NCBI GenBank assembly: GCA_964020085.1
Contig: OZ026604.1
Coordinates: 24,216,532-24,280,531 of the forward strand
Direction of reading: 5' to 3'
DNA: 64,000 nt
DNA from: Micromussa lordhowensis
Taxonomy: Eukaryota > Cnidaria > Anthozoa > Scleractinia > Lobophylliidae
The stretch's first letter is position 1. Each line of letters begins with the position of its first letter. The notes below the pieces were generated by a model. That model searched no databases and was not told where the DNA came from. It was given only the letters and a program-made list of their open reading frames with translations. Positions 9,530 through 20,710 of the stretch are shown piece by piece. A program made the translations under genes and the position numbers.

Positions 9530-11709
9530 TCTAGGGGTGTTTCTCTGCATTCTTTAACTGTGATGTCAATTACTGCGAGTCATTGTCATTTTTTTAGGTG
9601 AAATGCATGAAACGCATTGTTACTGAATACTATTCATTTGTGTGGAATGTTCAGGACAATTTTTGGGCTGAAAAATGAAGTTATGTCTCTTACATTACAC
9701 GAGGTGTGTAATGCATTTTTCTCAGTCACGTTACCATTGGTGCATTTTAAAACAACTTGCTCGTCTCTAAACGCTTTACTTGCTAGAGTAACGACATTCT
9801 CTCGTAATCGCCGATGTAAATTGAACTCTTACGATCTTATAATAGCGACGAAACAACAACGACAATCTTATAATACGACGAATACAATCTTATAATACGA
9901 CTGACGATCTTATAATAGCGACGGGAACAACAACGCCAACTCCCATCATGTGCTAGGTGTTTTGCAGAGCTTATTTTGCCCTCAGAAACATAGTGGCTTG
10001 GTCGTAGACGGTTAACTTAATAAAGAAAACCCAACAGAGAGAAAACACCACGGTTAACATCGGTTTACAACGGTTAACGACTGTTCAGAATAAAACAATA
10101 GACTGTATGTTGTTTTTCTTTATGAATGCTGTTAACCGTTGTTAACCGTTGTTACTCGTTGAAATGACTTTGTTTCAGTTTGTTAATCGTTTAATCTTCG
10201 TATTTAAGCATTTTCATAGTCTTTTGCTGATTTACTAGACGAGTTTTAAAATTAAGAGCAGGCGTTTTTGTAACGGAAAAATTCACACCGTCCAGACAAC
10301 CAGGTACTATACAGTCTTTATTTGCGGTTAGTTTGTCACTCGCGTGACGTGGCTTGGCACGATAAAGCCATGGTTTTATCACTTAATTTATTGTTTCTAC
10401 TAATTGGCCAACTATTGGCTAGTATTTTGTTCTCAGTCCCTTAGAAAATAGAACTAGAGAAATCCGATTATCCATTGATTCTATGATTTTGTCAACTACA
10501 TCAACTGGCATGTTCTTAATTGTTCTAGTGACACGCTCACTGAATTCTTCATAAGTTTCGCGTGTAATATTTAACTCAAGAGCTTGCTTATCCAGGTCTA
10601 CTTTAGCTGCATGAAAAAAAAATTCAATACAATGAATGTCACCGCTCCTTGGGGGAAAATTCAACTGCTTTGCTTTTTTGTCACGTAGCGCGCGACGTGC
10701 TAGCGCGCTATTTTGGACAGGACAAACAATCGTGACCCATTTTTGTTCGCTAGTCTAAACATGTTCTCGAAATTATCCTGTACAAATTTGGCAAAGTACG
10801 CGCCGTCTAGTTTATCATACTGATGACACACAATAACACCTTTGCCGAAGCTAATAGCCACATTAACTTTCACAACTTTTCCACCGCTTCCCACTTTGCC
10901 CCCCTTTGAAGTGCAGCCGCGCATAAGACCCTCACACTTCTTGCGCCAAATACGGCCGTGAGGCGCACTGGCTTGATCTGCTGGGTTCCTTTTATACCAA
11001 AAACTGACGCAATCTAAATAAAAAGCTGCATTGTCTTTCCACACATCCTTTGGGTAGTCTTTTCTGATATTTTTGGCGAATTTTAAGCGTTCTTTTAAGT
11101 CCTTCTCTGACAGGAGGCCCTTTTCCTTGCTTGGAGGAAATAGTAACCTTCCCTTTGAAGGAATCGCCTGATTGTTCTGTTGCTCACATGTTTTGGGCTT
11201 ATCCCAGCTCTCGCCATTAGCCTAATGGATGTAAAATTACCCTCTTCGTGTCTCAAACTGGACAAAGTTCGTAGAATGCGGCGTTCCTCTCGCAAGCTCA
11301 GTTTACGTGGCCTTCCTCCAAAATCTCTGCTCCACTCCTTCCTTTGATCGCGGTCAATTATCTTGTCCTTTTTTATCCTGTACACCGTGGCTTGTGAAAC
11401 ACGGCATTGTCGAGCTATATCCTTGATCGAAAATTTCTTTCCTTGTGTTAAATACTTAATATAAGCCCTTTTGGACGGGTTGATTTCACCATTAAACACC
11501 ATGATTTCTTTCTCGTGTAGGTAGAAAGCCCTTAAATAAAGCGGCTTATTATGGACGTCACAATTGACGCGTTGTAATTGCTTAATTGGCGTCTCGGATA
11601 ATTTATCAGAAAGCTCATTGAAAGAGCAATAACTGGGCCAAAAATCACTATCTTCCGAACTTCCATTGCGAAGACACAGTAATTTGAATAATTAACCATC
11701 TCAGACATG
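9530..11709 (-). repeat. Tandem unit 4 of 8 (2180 bp)
   Basis: Marked by GATCGAAAATTTC near 11427 (GATCGAGAATTTC elsewhere; silent in the transposase) and by GTCTCGG near 11591 (GTTTCGG elsewhere). Both markers recur only in unit 7, exactly 6540 bp away. Confidence 0.9.
10419..11502 (-). pseudogene. Tc1/mariner-like transposase pseudogene, unit 4
   Basis: HTH region 11095-11502, middle segment 10700-11044 and upstream, C-terminal segment 10419-10664. It carries the two shared frameshifts and a synonymous Phe-codon change in the first HTH that is also found in unit 7. Confidence 0.87.
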
Positions 11710-13889
11710 TCTAGGGGTGTTTCTCTGCATTCTTTAACTGTGATGTCAATTACTGCGAGTCATTGTCATTTTTTTAGGTGAAATGCATGAAACGCATTGT
11801 TACTGAATACTATTCATTTGTGTGGAATGTTCAGGACAATTTTTGGGCTGAAAAATGAAGTTATGTCTCTTACATTACACGAGGTGTGTAATGCATTTTT
11901 CTCAGTCACGTTACCATTGGTGCATTTTAAAACAACTTGCTCGTCTCTAAAGGCTTTACTTGCTAGAGTAACGACATTCTCTCGTAATCGCCGATGTAAA
12001 TTGAACTCTTACGATCTTATAATAGCGACGAAACAACAACGACAATCTTATAATACGACGAATACAATCTTATAATACGACTGACGATCTTATAATAGCG
12101 ACGGGAACAACAACGCCAACTCCCATCATGTGCTAGGTGTTTTGCAGAGCTTATTTTGCCCTCAGAAACATAGTGGCTTGGTCGTAGACGGTTAACTTAA
12201 TAAAGAAAACCCAACAGAGAGAAAACACCACGGTTAACATCGGTTTACAACGGTTAACGACTGTTCAGAATAAAACAATAGACTGTATGTTGTTTTTCTT
12301 TATGAATGCTGTTAACCGTTGTTAACCGTTGTTACTCGTTGAAATGACTTTGTTTCAGTTTGTTAATCGTTTAATCTTCGTATTTAAGCATTTTCATAGT
12401 CTTTTGCTGATTTACTAGACGAGTTTTAAAATTAAGAGCAGGCGTTTTTGTAACGGAAAAATTCACACCGTCCAGACAACCAGGTACTATACAGTCTTTA
12501 TTTGCGGTTAGTTTGTCACTCGCGTGACGTGGCTTGGCACGATAAAGCCATGGTTTTATCACTTAATTTATTGTTTCTACTAATTGGCCAACTATTGGCT
12601 AGTATTTTGTTCTCAGTCCCTTAGAAAATAGAACTAGAGAAATCCGATTATCCATTGATTCTATGATTTTGTCAACTACATCAACTGGCATGTTCTTAAT
12701 TGTTCTAGTGACACGCTCACTGAATTCTTCATAAGTTTCGCGTGTAATATTTAACTCAAGAGCTTGCTTATCCAGGTCTACTTTAGCTGCATGAAAAAAA
12801 AATTCAATACAATGAATGTCACCGCTCCTTGGGGGAAAATTCAACTGCTTTGCTTTTTTGTCACGTAGCGCGCGACGTGCTAGCGCGCTATTTTGGACAG
12901 GACAAACAATCGTGACCCATTTTTGTTCGCTAGTCTAAACATGTTCTCGAAATTATCCTGTACAAATTTGGCAAAGTACGCGCCGTCTAGTTTATCATAC
13001 TGATGACACACAATAACACCTTTGCCGTAGCTAATAGCCACATTAACTTTCACAACTTTTCCACCGCTTCCCACTTTGCCCCCCTTTGAAGTGCAGCCGC
13101 GCATAAGACCCTCACACTTCTTGCGCCAAATACGGCCGTGAGGCGCACTGGCTTAATCTGCTGGGTTCCTTTTATACCAAAAACTGACGCAATCTAAATA
13201 AAAAGCTGCATTGTCTTTCCACACATCCTTTGGGTAGTCTTTTCTGATATTTTTGGCGAATTTTAAGCGTTCTTTTAAGTCCTTCTCTGACAGGAGGCCC
13301 TTTTCCTTGCTTGGAGGAAATAGTAACCTTCCCTTTGAAGGAATCACCTGATTGTTCTGTTGCTCACATGTTTTGGGCTTATCCCAGCTCTCGCCATTAG
13401 CCTAATGGATGTAAAATTACCCTCTTCGTGTCTCAAACTGGACAAAGTTCGTAGAATGCGGCGTTCCTCTCGCAAGCTCAGTTTACGTGGCCTTCCTCCA
13501 AAATCTCTGCTCCACTCCTTCCTTTGATCGCGGTCAATTATCTTGTCCTTTTTTATCCTGTACACCGTGGCTTGTGAAACACGGCATTGTCGAGCTATAT
13601 CCTTGATCGAGAATTTCTTTCCTTGTGTTAAATACTTAATATAAGCCCTTTTGGACGGGTTGATTTCACCATTAAACACCATGATTTCTTTCTCGTGTAG
13701 GTAGAAAGCCCTTAAATAAAGCGGCTTATTATGGACGTCACAATTGACGCGTTGTAATTGCTTAATTGGCGTTTCGGATAATTTATCAGAAAGCTCATTG
13801 AAAGAGCAATAACTGGGCCAAAAATCACTATCTTCCGAACTTCCATTGCGAAGACACAGTAATTTGAATAATTAACCATCTCAGACATG
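11710..13889 (-). repeat. Tandem unit 5 of 8 (2180 bp)
   Basis: Marked by AAAGGCTTTACT near 11949 (AAACGCTTTACT elsewhere), GCCGTAGC near 13025 and the two nonsense changes in the pseudogene. All recur in unit 8, 6540 bp away. Confidence 0.9.
12599..13682 (-). pseudogene. Tc1/mariner-like transposase pseudogene with two extra stops, unit 5
   Basis: Besides the two ancestral frame breaks, a CGA codon after NRTIR has become TGA (changed base 13346), ending the N-terminal segment at 112 codons. The CAA codon in NPADQ has become TAA (changed base 13155), splitting the catalytic segment into 13153-13347 and 12880-13104. It also reads AISYGKG where units 1-4, 6 and 7 read AISFGKG. From memory of the family Tyr is the common residue there, so this unit may keep the ancestral state at that site. 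Unit 8 has the same changes. Confidence 0.88.
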
Positions 13890-16069
13890 TCTAGGGGTGT
13901 TTCTCTGCATTCTTTAACTGTGATGTCAATTACTGCGAGTCATTGTCATTTTTTTAGGTGAAATGCATGAAACGCATTGTTACTGAATACTATTCATTTG
14001 TGTGGAATGTTCAGGACAATTTTTGGGCTGAAAAATGAAGTTATGTCTCTTACATTACACGAGGTGTGTAATGCATTTTTCTCAGTCACGTTACCATTGG
14101 TGCATTTTAAAACAACTTGCTCGTCTCTAAACGCTTTACTTGCTAGAGTAACGACATTCTCTCGTAATCGCCGATGTAAATTGAACTCTTACGATCTTAT
14201 AATAGCGACGAAACAACAACGACAATCTTATAATACGACGAATACAATCTTATAATACGACTGACGATCTTATAATAGCGACGGGAACAACAACGCCAAC
14301 TCCCATCATGTGCTAGGTGTTTTGCAGAGCTTATTTTGCCCTCAGAAACATAGTGGCTTGGTCGTAGACGGTTAACTTAATAAAGAAAACCCAACAGAGA
14401 GAAAACACCACGGTTAACATCGGTTTACAACGGTTAACGACTGTTCAGAATAAAACAATAGACTGTATGTTGTTTTTCTTTATGAATGCTGTTAACCGTT
14501 GTTAACCGTTGTTACTCGTTGAAATGACTTTGTTTCAGTTTGTTAATCGTTTAATCTTCGTATTTAAGCATTTTCATAGTCTTTTGCTGATTTACTAGAC
14601 GAGTTTTAAAATTAAGAGCAGGCGTTTTTGTAACGGAAAAATTCACACCGTCCAGACAACCAGGTACTATACAGTCTTTATTTGCGGTTAGTTTGTCACT
14701 CGCGTGACGTGGCTTGGCACGATAAAGCCATGGTTTTATCACTTAATTTATTGTTTCTACTAATTGGCCAACTATTGGCTAGTATTTTGTTCTCAGTCCC
14801 TTAGAAAATAGAACTAGAGAAATCCGATTATCCATTGATTCTATGATTTTGTCAACTACATCAACTGGCATGTTCTTAATTGTTCTAGTGACACGCTCAC
14901 TGAATTCTTCATAAGTTTCGCGTGTAATATTTAACTCAAGAGCTTGCTTATCCAGGTCTACTTTAGCTGCATGAAAAAAAAATTCAATACAATGAATGTC
15001 ACCGCTCCTTGGGGGAAAATTCAACTGCTTTGCTTTTTTGTCACGTAGCGCGCGACGTGCTAGCGCGCTATTTTGGACAGGACAAACAATCGTGACCCAT
15101 TTTTGTTCGCTAGTCTAAACATGTTCTCGAAATTATCCTGTACAAATTTGGCAAAGTACGCGCCGTCTAGTTTATCATACTGATGACACACAATAACACC
15201 TTTGCCGAAGCTAATAGCCACATTAACTTTCACAACTTTTCCACCGCTTCCCACTTTGCCCCCCTTTGAAGTGCAGCCGCGCATAAGACCCTCACACTTC
15301 TTGCGCCAAATACGGCCGTGAGGCGCACTGGCTTGATCTGCTGGGTTCCTTTTATACCAAAAACTGACGCAATCTAAATAAAAAGCTGCATTGTCTTTCC
15401 ACACATCCTTTGGGTAGTCTTTTCTGATATTTTTGGCGAATTTTAAGCGTTCTTTTAAGTCCTTCTCTGACAGGAGGCCCTTTTCCTTGCTTGGAGGAAA
15501 TAGTAACCTTCCCTTTGAAGGAATCGCCTGATTGTTCTGTTGCTCACATGTTTTGGGCTTATCCCAGCTCTCGCCATTAGCCTAATGGATGTAAAATTAC
15601 CCTCTTCGTGTCTCAAACTGGACAAAGTTCGTAGAATGCGGCGTTCCTCTCGCAAGCTCAGTTTACGTGGCCTTCCTCCAAAATCTCTGCTCCACTCCTT
15701 CCTTTGATCGCGGTCAATTATCTTGTCCTTTTTTATCCTGTACACCGTGGCTTGTGAAACACGGCATTGTCGAGCTATATCCTTGATCGAGAATTTCTTT
15801 CCTTGTGTTAAATACTTAATATAAGCCCTTTTGGACGGGTTGATTTCACCATTAAACACCATGATTTCTTTCTCGTGTAGGTAGAAAGCCCTTAAATAAA
15901 GCGGCTTATTATGGACGTCACAATTGACGCGTTGTAATTGCTTAATTGGCGTTTCGGATAATTTATCAGAAAGCTCATTGAAAGAGCAATAACTGGGCCA
16001 AAAATCACTATCTTCCGAACTTCCATTGCGAAGACACAGTAATTTGAATAATTAACCATCTCAGACATG
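13890..16069 (-). repeat. Tandem unit 6 of 8 (2180 bp)
   Basis: Consensus-type unit without the markers of units 2-3 (TGCTTTTTAAA), 4/7 (GTCTCGG) or 5/8 (nonsense changes). It separates the two matching pairs 4-5 and 7-8. Confidence 0.9.
14779..15862 (-). pseudogene. Tc1/mariner-like transposase pseudogene, unit 6
   Basis: HTH region 15455-15862, middle segment 15060-15404 and upstream, C-terminal segment 14779-15024. The two shared frame breaks are the only lesions visible. Confidence 0.87.
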
Positions 16070-18249
16070 TCTAGGGGTGTTTCTCTGCATTCTTTAACTG
16101 TGATGTCAATTACTGCGAGTCATTGTCATTTTTTTAGGTGAAATGCATGAAACGCATTGTTACTGAATACTATTCATTTGTGTGGAATGTTCAGGACAAT
16201 TTTTGGGCTGAAAAATGAAGTTATGTCTCTTACATTACACGAGGTGTGTAATGCATTTTTCTCAGTCACGTTACCATTGGTGCATTTTAAAACAACTTGC
16301 TCGTCTCTAAACGCTTTACTTGCTAGAGTAACGACATTCTCTCGTAATCGCCGATGTAAATTGAACTCTTACGATCTTATAATAGCGACGAAACAACAAC
16401 GACAATCTTATAATACGACGAATACAATCTTATAATACGACTGACGATCTTATAATAGCGACGGGAACAACAACGCCAACTCCCATCATGTGCTAGGTGT
16501 TTTGCAGAGCTTATTTTGCCCTCAGAAACATAGTGGCTTGGTCGTAGACGGTTAACTTAATAAAGAAAACCCAACAGAGAGAAAACACCACGGTTAACAT
16601 CGGTTTACAACGGTTAACGACTGTTCAGAATAAAACAATAGACTGTATGTTGTTTTTCTTTATGAATGCTGTTAACCGTTGTTAACCGTTGTTACTCGTT
16701 GAAATGACTTTGTTTCAGTTTGTTAATCGTTTAATCTTCGTATTTAAGCATTTTCATAGTCTTTTGCTGATTTACTAGACGAGTTTTAAAATTAAGAGCA
16801 GGCGTTTTTGTAACGGAAAAATTCACACCGTCCAGACAACCAGGTACTATACAGTCTTTATTTGCGGTTAGTTTGTCACTCGCGTGACGTGGCTTGGCAC
16901 GATAAAGCCATGGTTTTATCACTTAATTTATTGTTTCTACTAATTGGCCAACTATTGGCTAGTATTTTGTTCTCAGTCCCTTAGAAAATAGAACTAGAGA
17001 AATCCGATTATCCATTGATTCTATGATTTTGTCAACTACATCAACTGGCATGTTCTTAATTGTTCTAGTGACACGCTCACTGAATTCTTCATAAGTTTCG
17101 CGTGTAATATTTAACTCAAGAGCTTGCTTATCCAGGTCTACTTTAGCTGCATGAAAAAAAAATTCAATACAATGAATGTCACCGCTCCTTGGGGGAAAAT
17201 TCAACTGCTTTGCTTTTTTGTCACGTAGCGCGCGACGTGCTAGCGCGCTATTTTGGACAGGACAAACAATCGTGACCCATTTTTGTTCGCTAGTCTAAAC
17301 ATGTTCTCGAAATTATCCTGTACAAATTTGGCAAAGTACGCGCCGTCTAGTTTATCATACTGATGACACACAATAACACCTTTGCCGAAGCTAATAGCCA
17401 CATTAACTTTCACAACTTTTCCACCGCTTCCCACTTTGCCCCCCTTTGAAGTGCAGCCGCGCATAAGACCCTCACACTTCTTGCGCCAAATACGGCCGTG
17501 AGGCGCACTGGCTTGATCTGCTGGGTTCCTTTTATACCAAAAACTGACGCAATCTAAATAAAAAGCTGCATTGTCTTTCCACACATCCTTTGGGTAGTCT
17601 TTTCTGATATTTTTGGCGAATTTTAAGCGTTCTTTTAAGTCCTTCTCTGACAGGAGGCCCTTTTCCTTGCTTGGAGGAAATAGTAACCTTCCCTTTGAAG
17701 GAATCGCCTGATTGTTCTGTTGCTCACATGTTTTGGGCTTATCCCAGCTCTCGCCATTAGCCTAATGGATGTAAAATTACCCTCTTCGTGTCTCAAACTG
17801 GACAAAGTTCGTAGAATGCGGCGTTCCTCTCGCAAGCTCAGTTTACGTGGCCTTCCTCCAAAATCTCTGCTCCACTCCTTCCTTTGATCGCGGTCAATTA
17901 TCTTGTCCTTTTTTATCCTGTACACCGTGGCTTGTGAAACACGGCATTGTCGAGCTATATCCTTGATCGAAAATTTCTTTCCTTGTGTTAAATACTTAAT
18001 ATAAGCCCTTTTGGACGGGTTGATTTCACCATTAAACACCATGATTTCTTTCTCGTGTAGGTAGAAAGCCCTTAAATAAAGCGGCTTATTATGGACGTCA
18101 CAATTGACGCGTTGTAATTGCTTAATTGGCGTCTCGGATAATTTATCAGAAAGCTCATTGAAAGAGCAATAACTGGGCCAAAAATCACTATCTTCCGAAC
18201 TTCCATTGCGAAGACACAGTAATTTGAATAATTAACCATCTCAGACATG
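16070..18249 (-). repeat. Tandem unit 7 of 8 (2180 bp)
   Basis: Carries both unit-4 markers (GATCGAAAATTTC near 17967 and GTCTCGG near 18131). It is best explained as the product of a 6540-bp segmental duplication with unit 4. Confidence 0.9.
16959..18042 (-). pseudogene. Tc1/mariner-like transposase pseudogene, unit 7
   Basis: HTH region 17635-18042, middle segment 17240-17584 and upstream, C-terminal segment 16959-17204. It has the two shared frameshifts and the synonymous unit-4 marker. No extra stop is present. Confidence 0.87.
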
Positions 18250-20425
18250 TCTAGGGGTGTTTCTCTGCATTCTTTAACTGTGATGTCAATTACTGCGAGT
18301 CATTGTCATTTTTTTAGGTGAAATGCATGAAACGCATTGTTACTGAATACTATTCATTTGTGTGGAATGTTCAGGACAATTTTTGGGCTGAAAAATGAAG
18401 TTATGTCTCTTACATTACACGAGGTGTGTAATGCATTTTTCTCAGTCACGTTACCATTGGTGCATTTTAAAACAACTTGCTCGTCTCTAAAGGCTTTACT
18501 TGCTAGAGTAACGACATTCTCTCGTAATCGCCGATGTAAATTGAACTCTTACGATCTTATAATAGCGACGAAACAACAACGACAATCTTATAATACGACG
18601 AATACAATCTTATAATACGACTGACGATCTTATAATAGCGACGGGAACAACAACGCCAACTCCCATCATGTGCTAGGTGTTTTGCAGAGCTTATTTTGCC
18701 CTCAGAAACATAGTGGCTTGGTCGTAGACGGTTAACTTAATAAAGAAAACCCAACAGAGAGAAAACACCACGGTTAACATCGGTTTACAACGGTTAACGA
18801 CTGTTCAGAATAAAACAATAGACTGTATGTTGTTTTTCTTTATGAATGCTGTTAACCGTTGTTAACCGTTGTTACTCGTTGAAATGACTTTGTTTCAGTT
18901 TGTTAATCGTTTAATCTTCGTATTTAAGCATTTTCATAGTCTTTTGCTGATTTACTAGACGAGTTTTAAAATTAAGAGCAGGCGTTTTTGTAACGGAAAA
19001 ATTCACACCGTCCAGACAACCAGGTACTATACAGTCTTTATTTGCGGTTAGTTTGTCACTCGCGTGACGTGGCTTGGCACGATAAAGCCATGGTTTTATC
19101 ACTTAATTTATTGTTTCTACTAATTGGCCAACTATTGGCTAGTATTTTGTTCTCAGTCCCTTAGAAAATAGAACTAGAGAAATCCGATTATCCATTGATT
19201 CTATGATTTTGTCAACTACATCAACTGGCATGTTCTTAATTGTTCTAGTGACACGCTCACTGAATTCTTCATAAGTTTCGCGTGTAATATTTAACTCAAG
19301 AGCTTGCTTATCCAGGTCTACTTTAGCTGCATGAAAAAAAAATTCAATACAATGAATGTCACCGCTCCTTGGGGGAAAATTCAACTGCTTTGCTTTTTTG
19401 TCACGTAGCGCGCGACGTGCTAGCGCGCTATTTTGGACAGGACAAACAATCGTGACCCATTTTTGTTCGCTAGTCTAAACATGTTCTCGAAATTATCCTG
19501 TACAAATTTGGCAAAGTACGCGCCGTCTAGTTTATCATACTGATGACACACAATAACACCTTTGCCGTAGCTAATAGCCACATTAACTTTCACAACTTTT
19601 CCACCGCTTCCCACTTTGCCCCCCTTTGAAGTGCAGCCGCGCATAAGACCCTCACACTTCTTGCGCCAAATACGGCCGTGAGGCGCACTGGCTTAATCTG
19701 CTGGGTTCCTTTTATACCAAAAACTGACGCAATCTAAATAAAAAGCTGCATTGTCTTTCCACACATCCTTTGGGTAGTCTTTTCTGATATTTTTGGCGAA
19801 TTTTAAGCGTTCTTTTAAGTCCTTCTCTGACAGGAGGCCCTTTTCCTTGCTTGGAGGAAATAGTAACCTTCCCTTTGAAGGAATCACCTGATTGTTCTGT
19901 TGCTCACATGTTTTGGGCTTATCCCAGCTCTCGCCATTAGCCTAATGGATGTAAAATTACCCTCTTCGTGTCTCAAACTGGACAAAGTTCGTAGAATGCG
20001 GCGTTCCTCTCGCAAGCTCAGTTTACGTGGCCTTCCTCCAAAATCTCTGCTCCACTCCTTCCTTTGATCGCGGTCAATTATCTTGTCCTTTTTTATCCTG
20101 TACACCGTGGCTTGTGAAACACGGCATTGTCGAGCTATATCCTTGATCGAGAATTTCTTTCCTTGTGTTAAATACTTAATATAAGCCCTTTTGGACGGGT
20201 TGATTTCACCATTAAACACCATGATTTCTTTCTCGTGTAGGTAGAAAGCCCTTAAATAAAGCGGCTTATTATGGACGTCACAATTGACGCGTTGTAATTG
20301 CTTAATTGGCGTTTCGGATAATTTATCAGAAAGCTCATTGAAAGAGCAATAACTGGGCCAAAAATCACTATCTTCCGAACTTCCATTGCGAAGACACAGT
20401 AATTTGAATAATTAACCATCTCAGA
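18250..20425 (-). repeat. Tandem unit 8 of 8 (2176 bp, last unit)
   Basis: Matches unit 5 at all of that unit's diagnostic sites. It ends at TCAGA; instead of CATG and another unit, the full 283-bp element follows, beginning CAACCCC at 20426. Confidence 0.9.
19139..20222 (-). pseudogene. Tc1/mariner-like transposase pseudogene with two extra stops, unit 8
   Basis: Same lesions as unit 5: TGA replacing CGA (base 19886), TAA replacing CAA (base 19695) and AISYGKG in the catalytic part. The N-terminal segment is 19884-20222, the split middle segments are 19693-19887 and 19420-19644, and the C-terminal segment is 19139-19384. An open frame at 20252-20524 that runs from the right MITE into the unit's 5' flank resembles nothing and is treated as chance. 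Confidence 0.88.
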
Positions 20426-20708
20426 CAACCCCGGACAAAACTGTTGAGACATTTCAATACAATTTTCAATTTCGCGCAATGTTATCATCGTGTCCAAAAG
20501 GAACAAATTTGTCCCCCTCCCCACCCCTGGTGCAATGTTGTTTCGGCTCAGCAGTTCAAGCGTGCATTTCTTGTGTTACTGCAAACAACATTGCAATAGG
20601 GGAGGGGGGAAACAGTCTTTTAATTTGCGACAGTAAGCATTTTTGTCAGGGTGAGTGCAAAAAATAGGTATTTTTGTAATGTGTCTCAACAGGTTTTGTC
20701 CAAGGTTG
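20426..20708. mobile_element. 283-bp MITE-like element, right copy
   Basis: Direct repeat of 2706-2988, the same length, with five substitutions that I can see (for example GCGCAATG for GCGCGATG, and CCAAGGTTG for CCGAGGTTG). Inverted repeats lie at 20426-20451 and 20682-20708. The left end abuts TCAGA of unit 8 without TA. The right end is followed by TA and the resumed satellite. Confidence 0.83.
20682..20708 (-). repeat. Terminal inverted repeat, outer right end
   Basis: Begins TGTCTCAACAGGTTTTGTCC and ends AAGGTTG, the reverse complement of the outer left end (2706-2731) with two substitutions and one extra base. It is followed directly by the TA duplication. Confidence 0.84.
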
Positions 20709-20710
20709 TA
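20709..20710. other. TA target-site duplication, right copy
   Basis: The satellite resumes as TAGCTCGGCTTCACGG immediately after the right end of the insertion. The partner TA is at 2704-2705. Confidence 0.9.

Larger units (their letters stand above)
2706..20708. mobile_element. Composite Tc1/mariner-type insertion (MITE, eight tandem transposase units, MITE)
   Basis: An 18,003-bp insertion in one satellite monomer, bounded by TA on both sides. The order is a 283-bp terminal-inverted-repeat element, eight head-to-tail 2180-bp units, and a direct second copy of the 283-bp element. Only the outermost ends are flanked by TA. The inner ends of the two 283-bp elements abut the unit sequence directly (GGTTG then TCTAGG on the left, TCAGA then CAACC on the right). 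The TA duplication and inverted repeats are characteristic of the Tc1/mariner superfamily, and the internal pseudogenes encode a transposase of that superfamily. The whole locus is non-autonomous because all eight transposase copies share inactivating lesions. Expansion to eight units after insertion is inferred, not seen. Confidence 0.85.

Noticed and set aside
2988..20426. Normal target duplications at the inner MITE ends
   Set aside because: The inner ends are flanked by TCTAGG and TCAGA, not TA, so these were not separate standard insertions into unit DNA.
20252..20524. 90-codon minus-strand open frame spanning the right MITE and unit 8
   Set aside because: It crosses the terminal inverted repeat, resembles no family, and is absent at the internal unit junctions.
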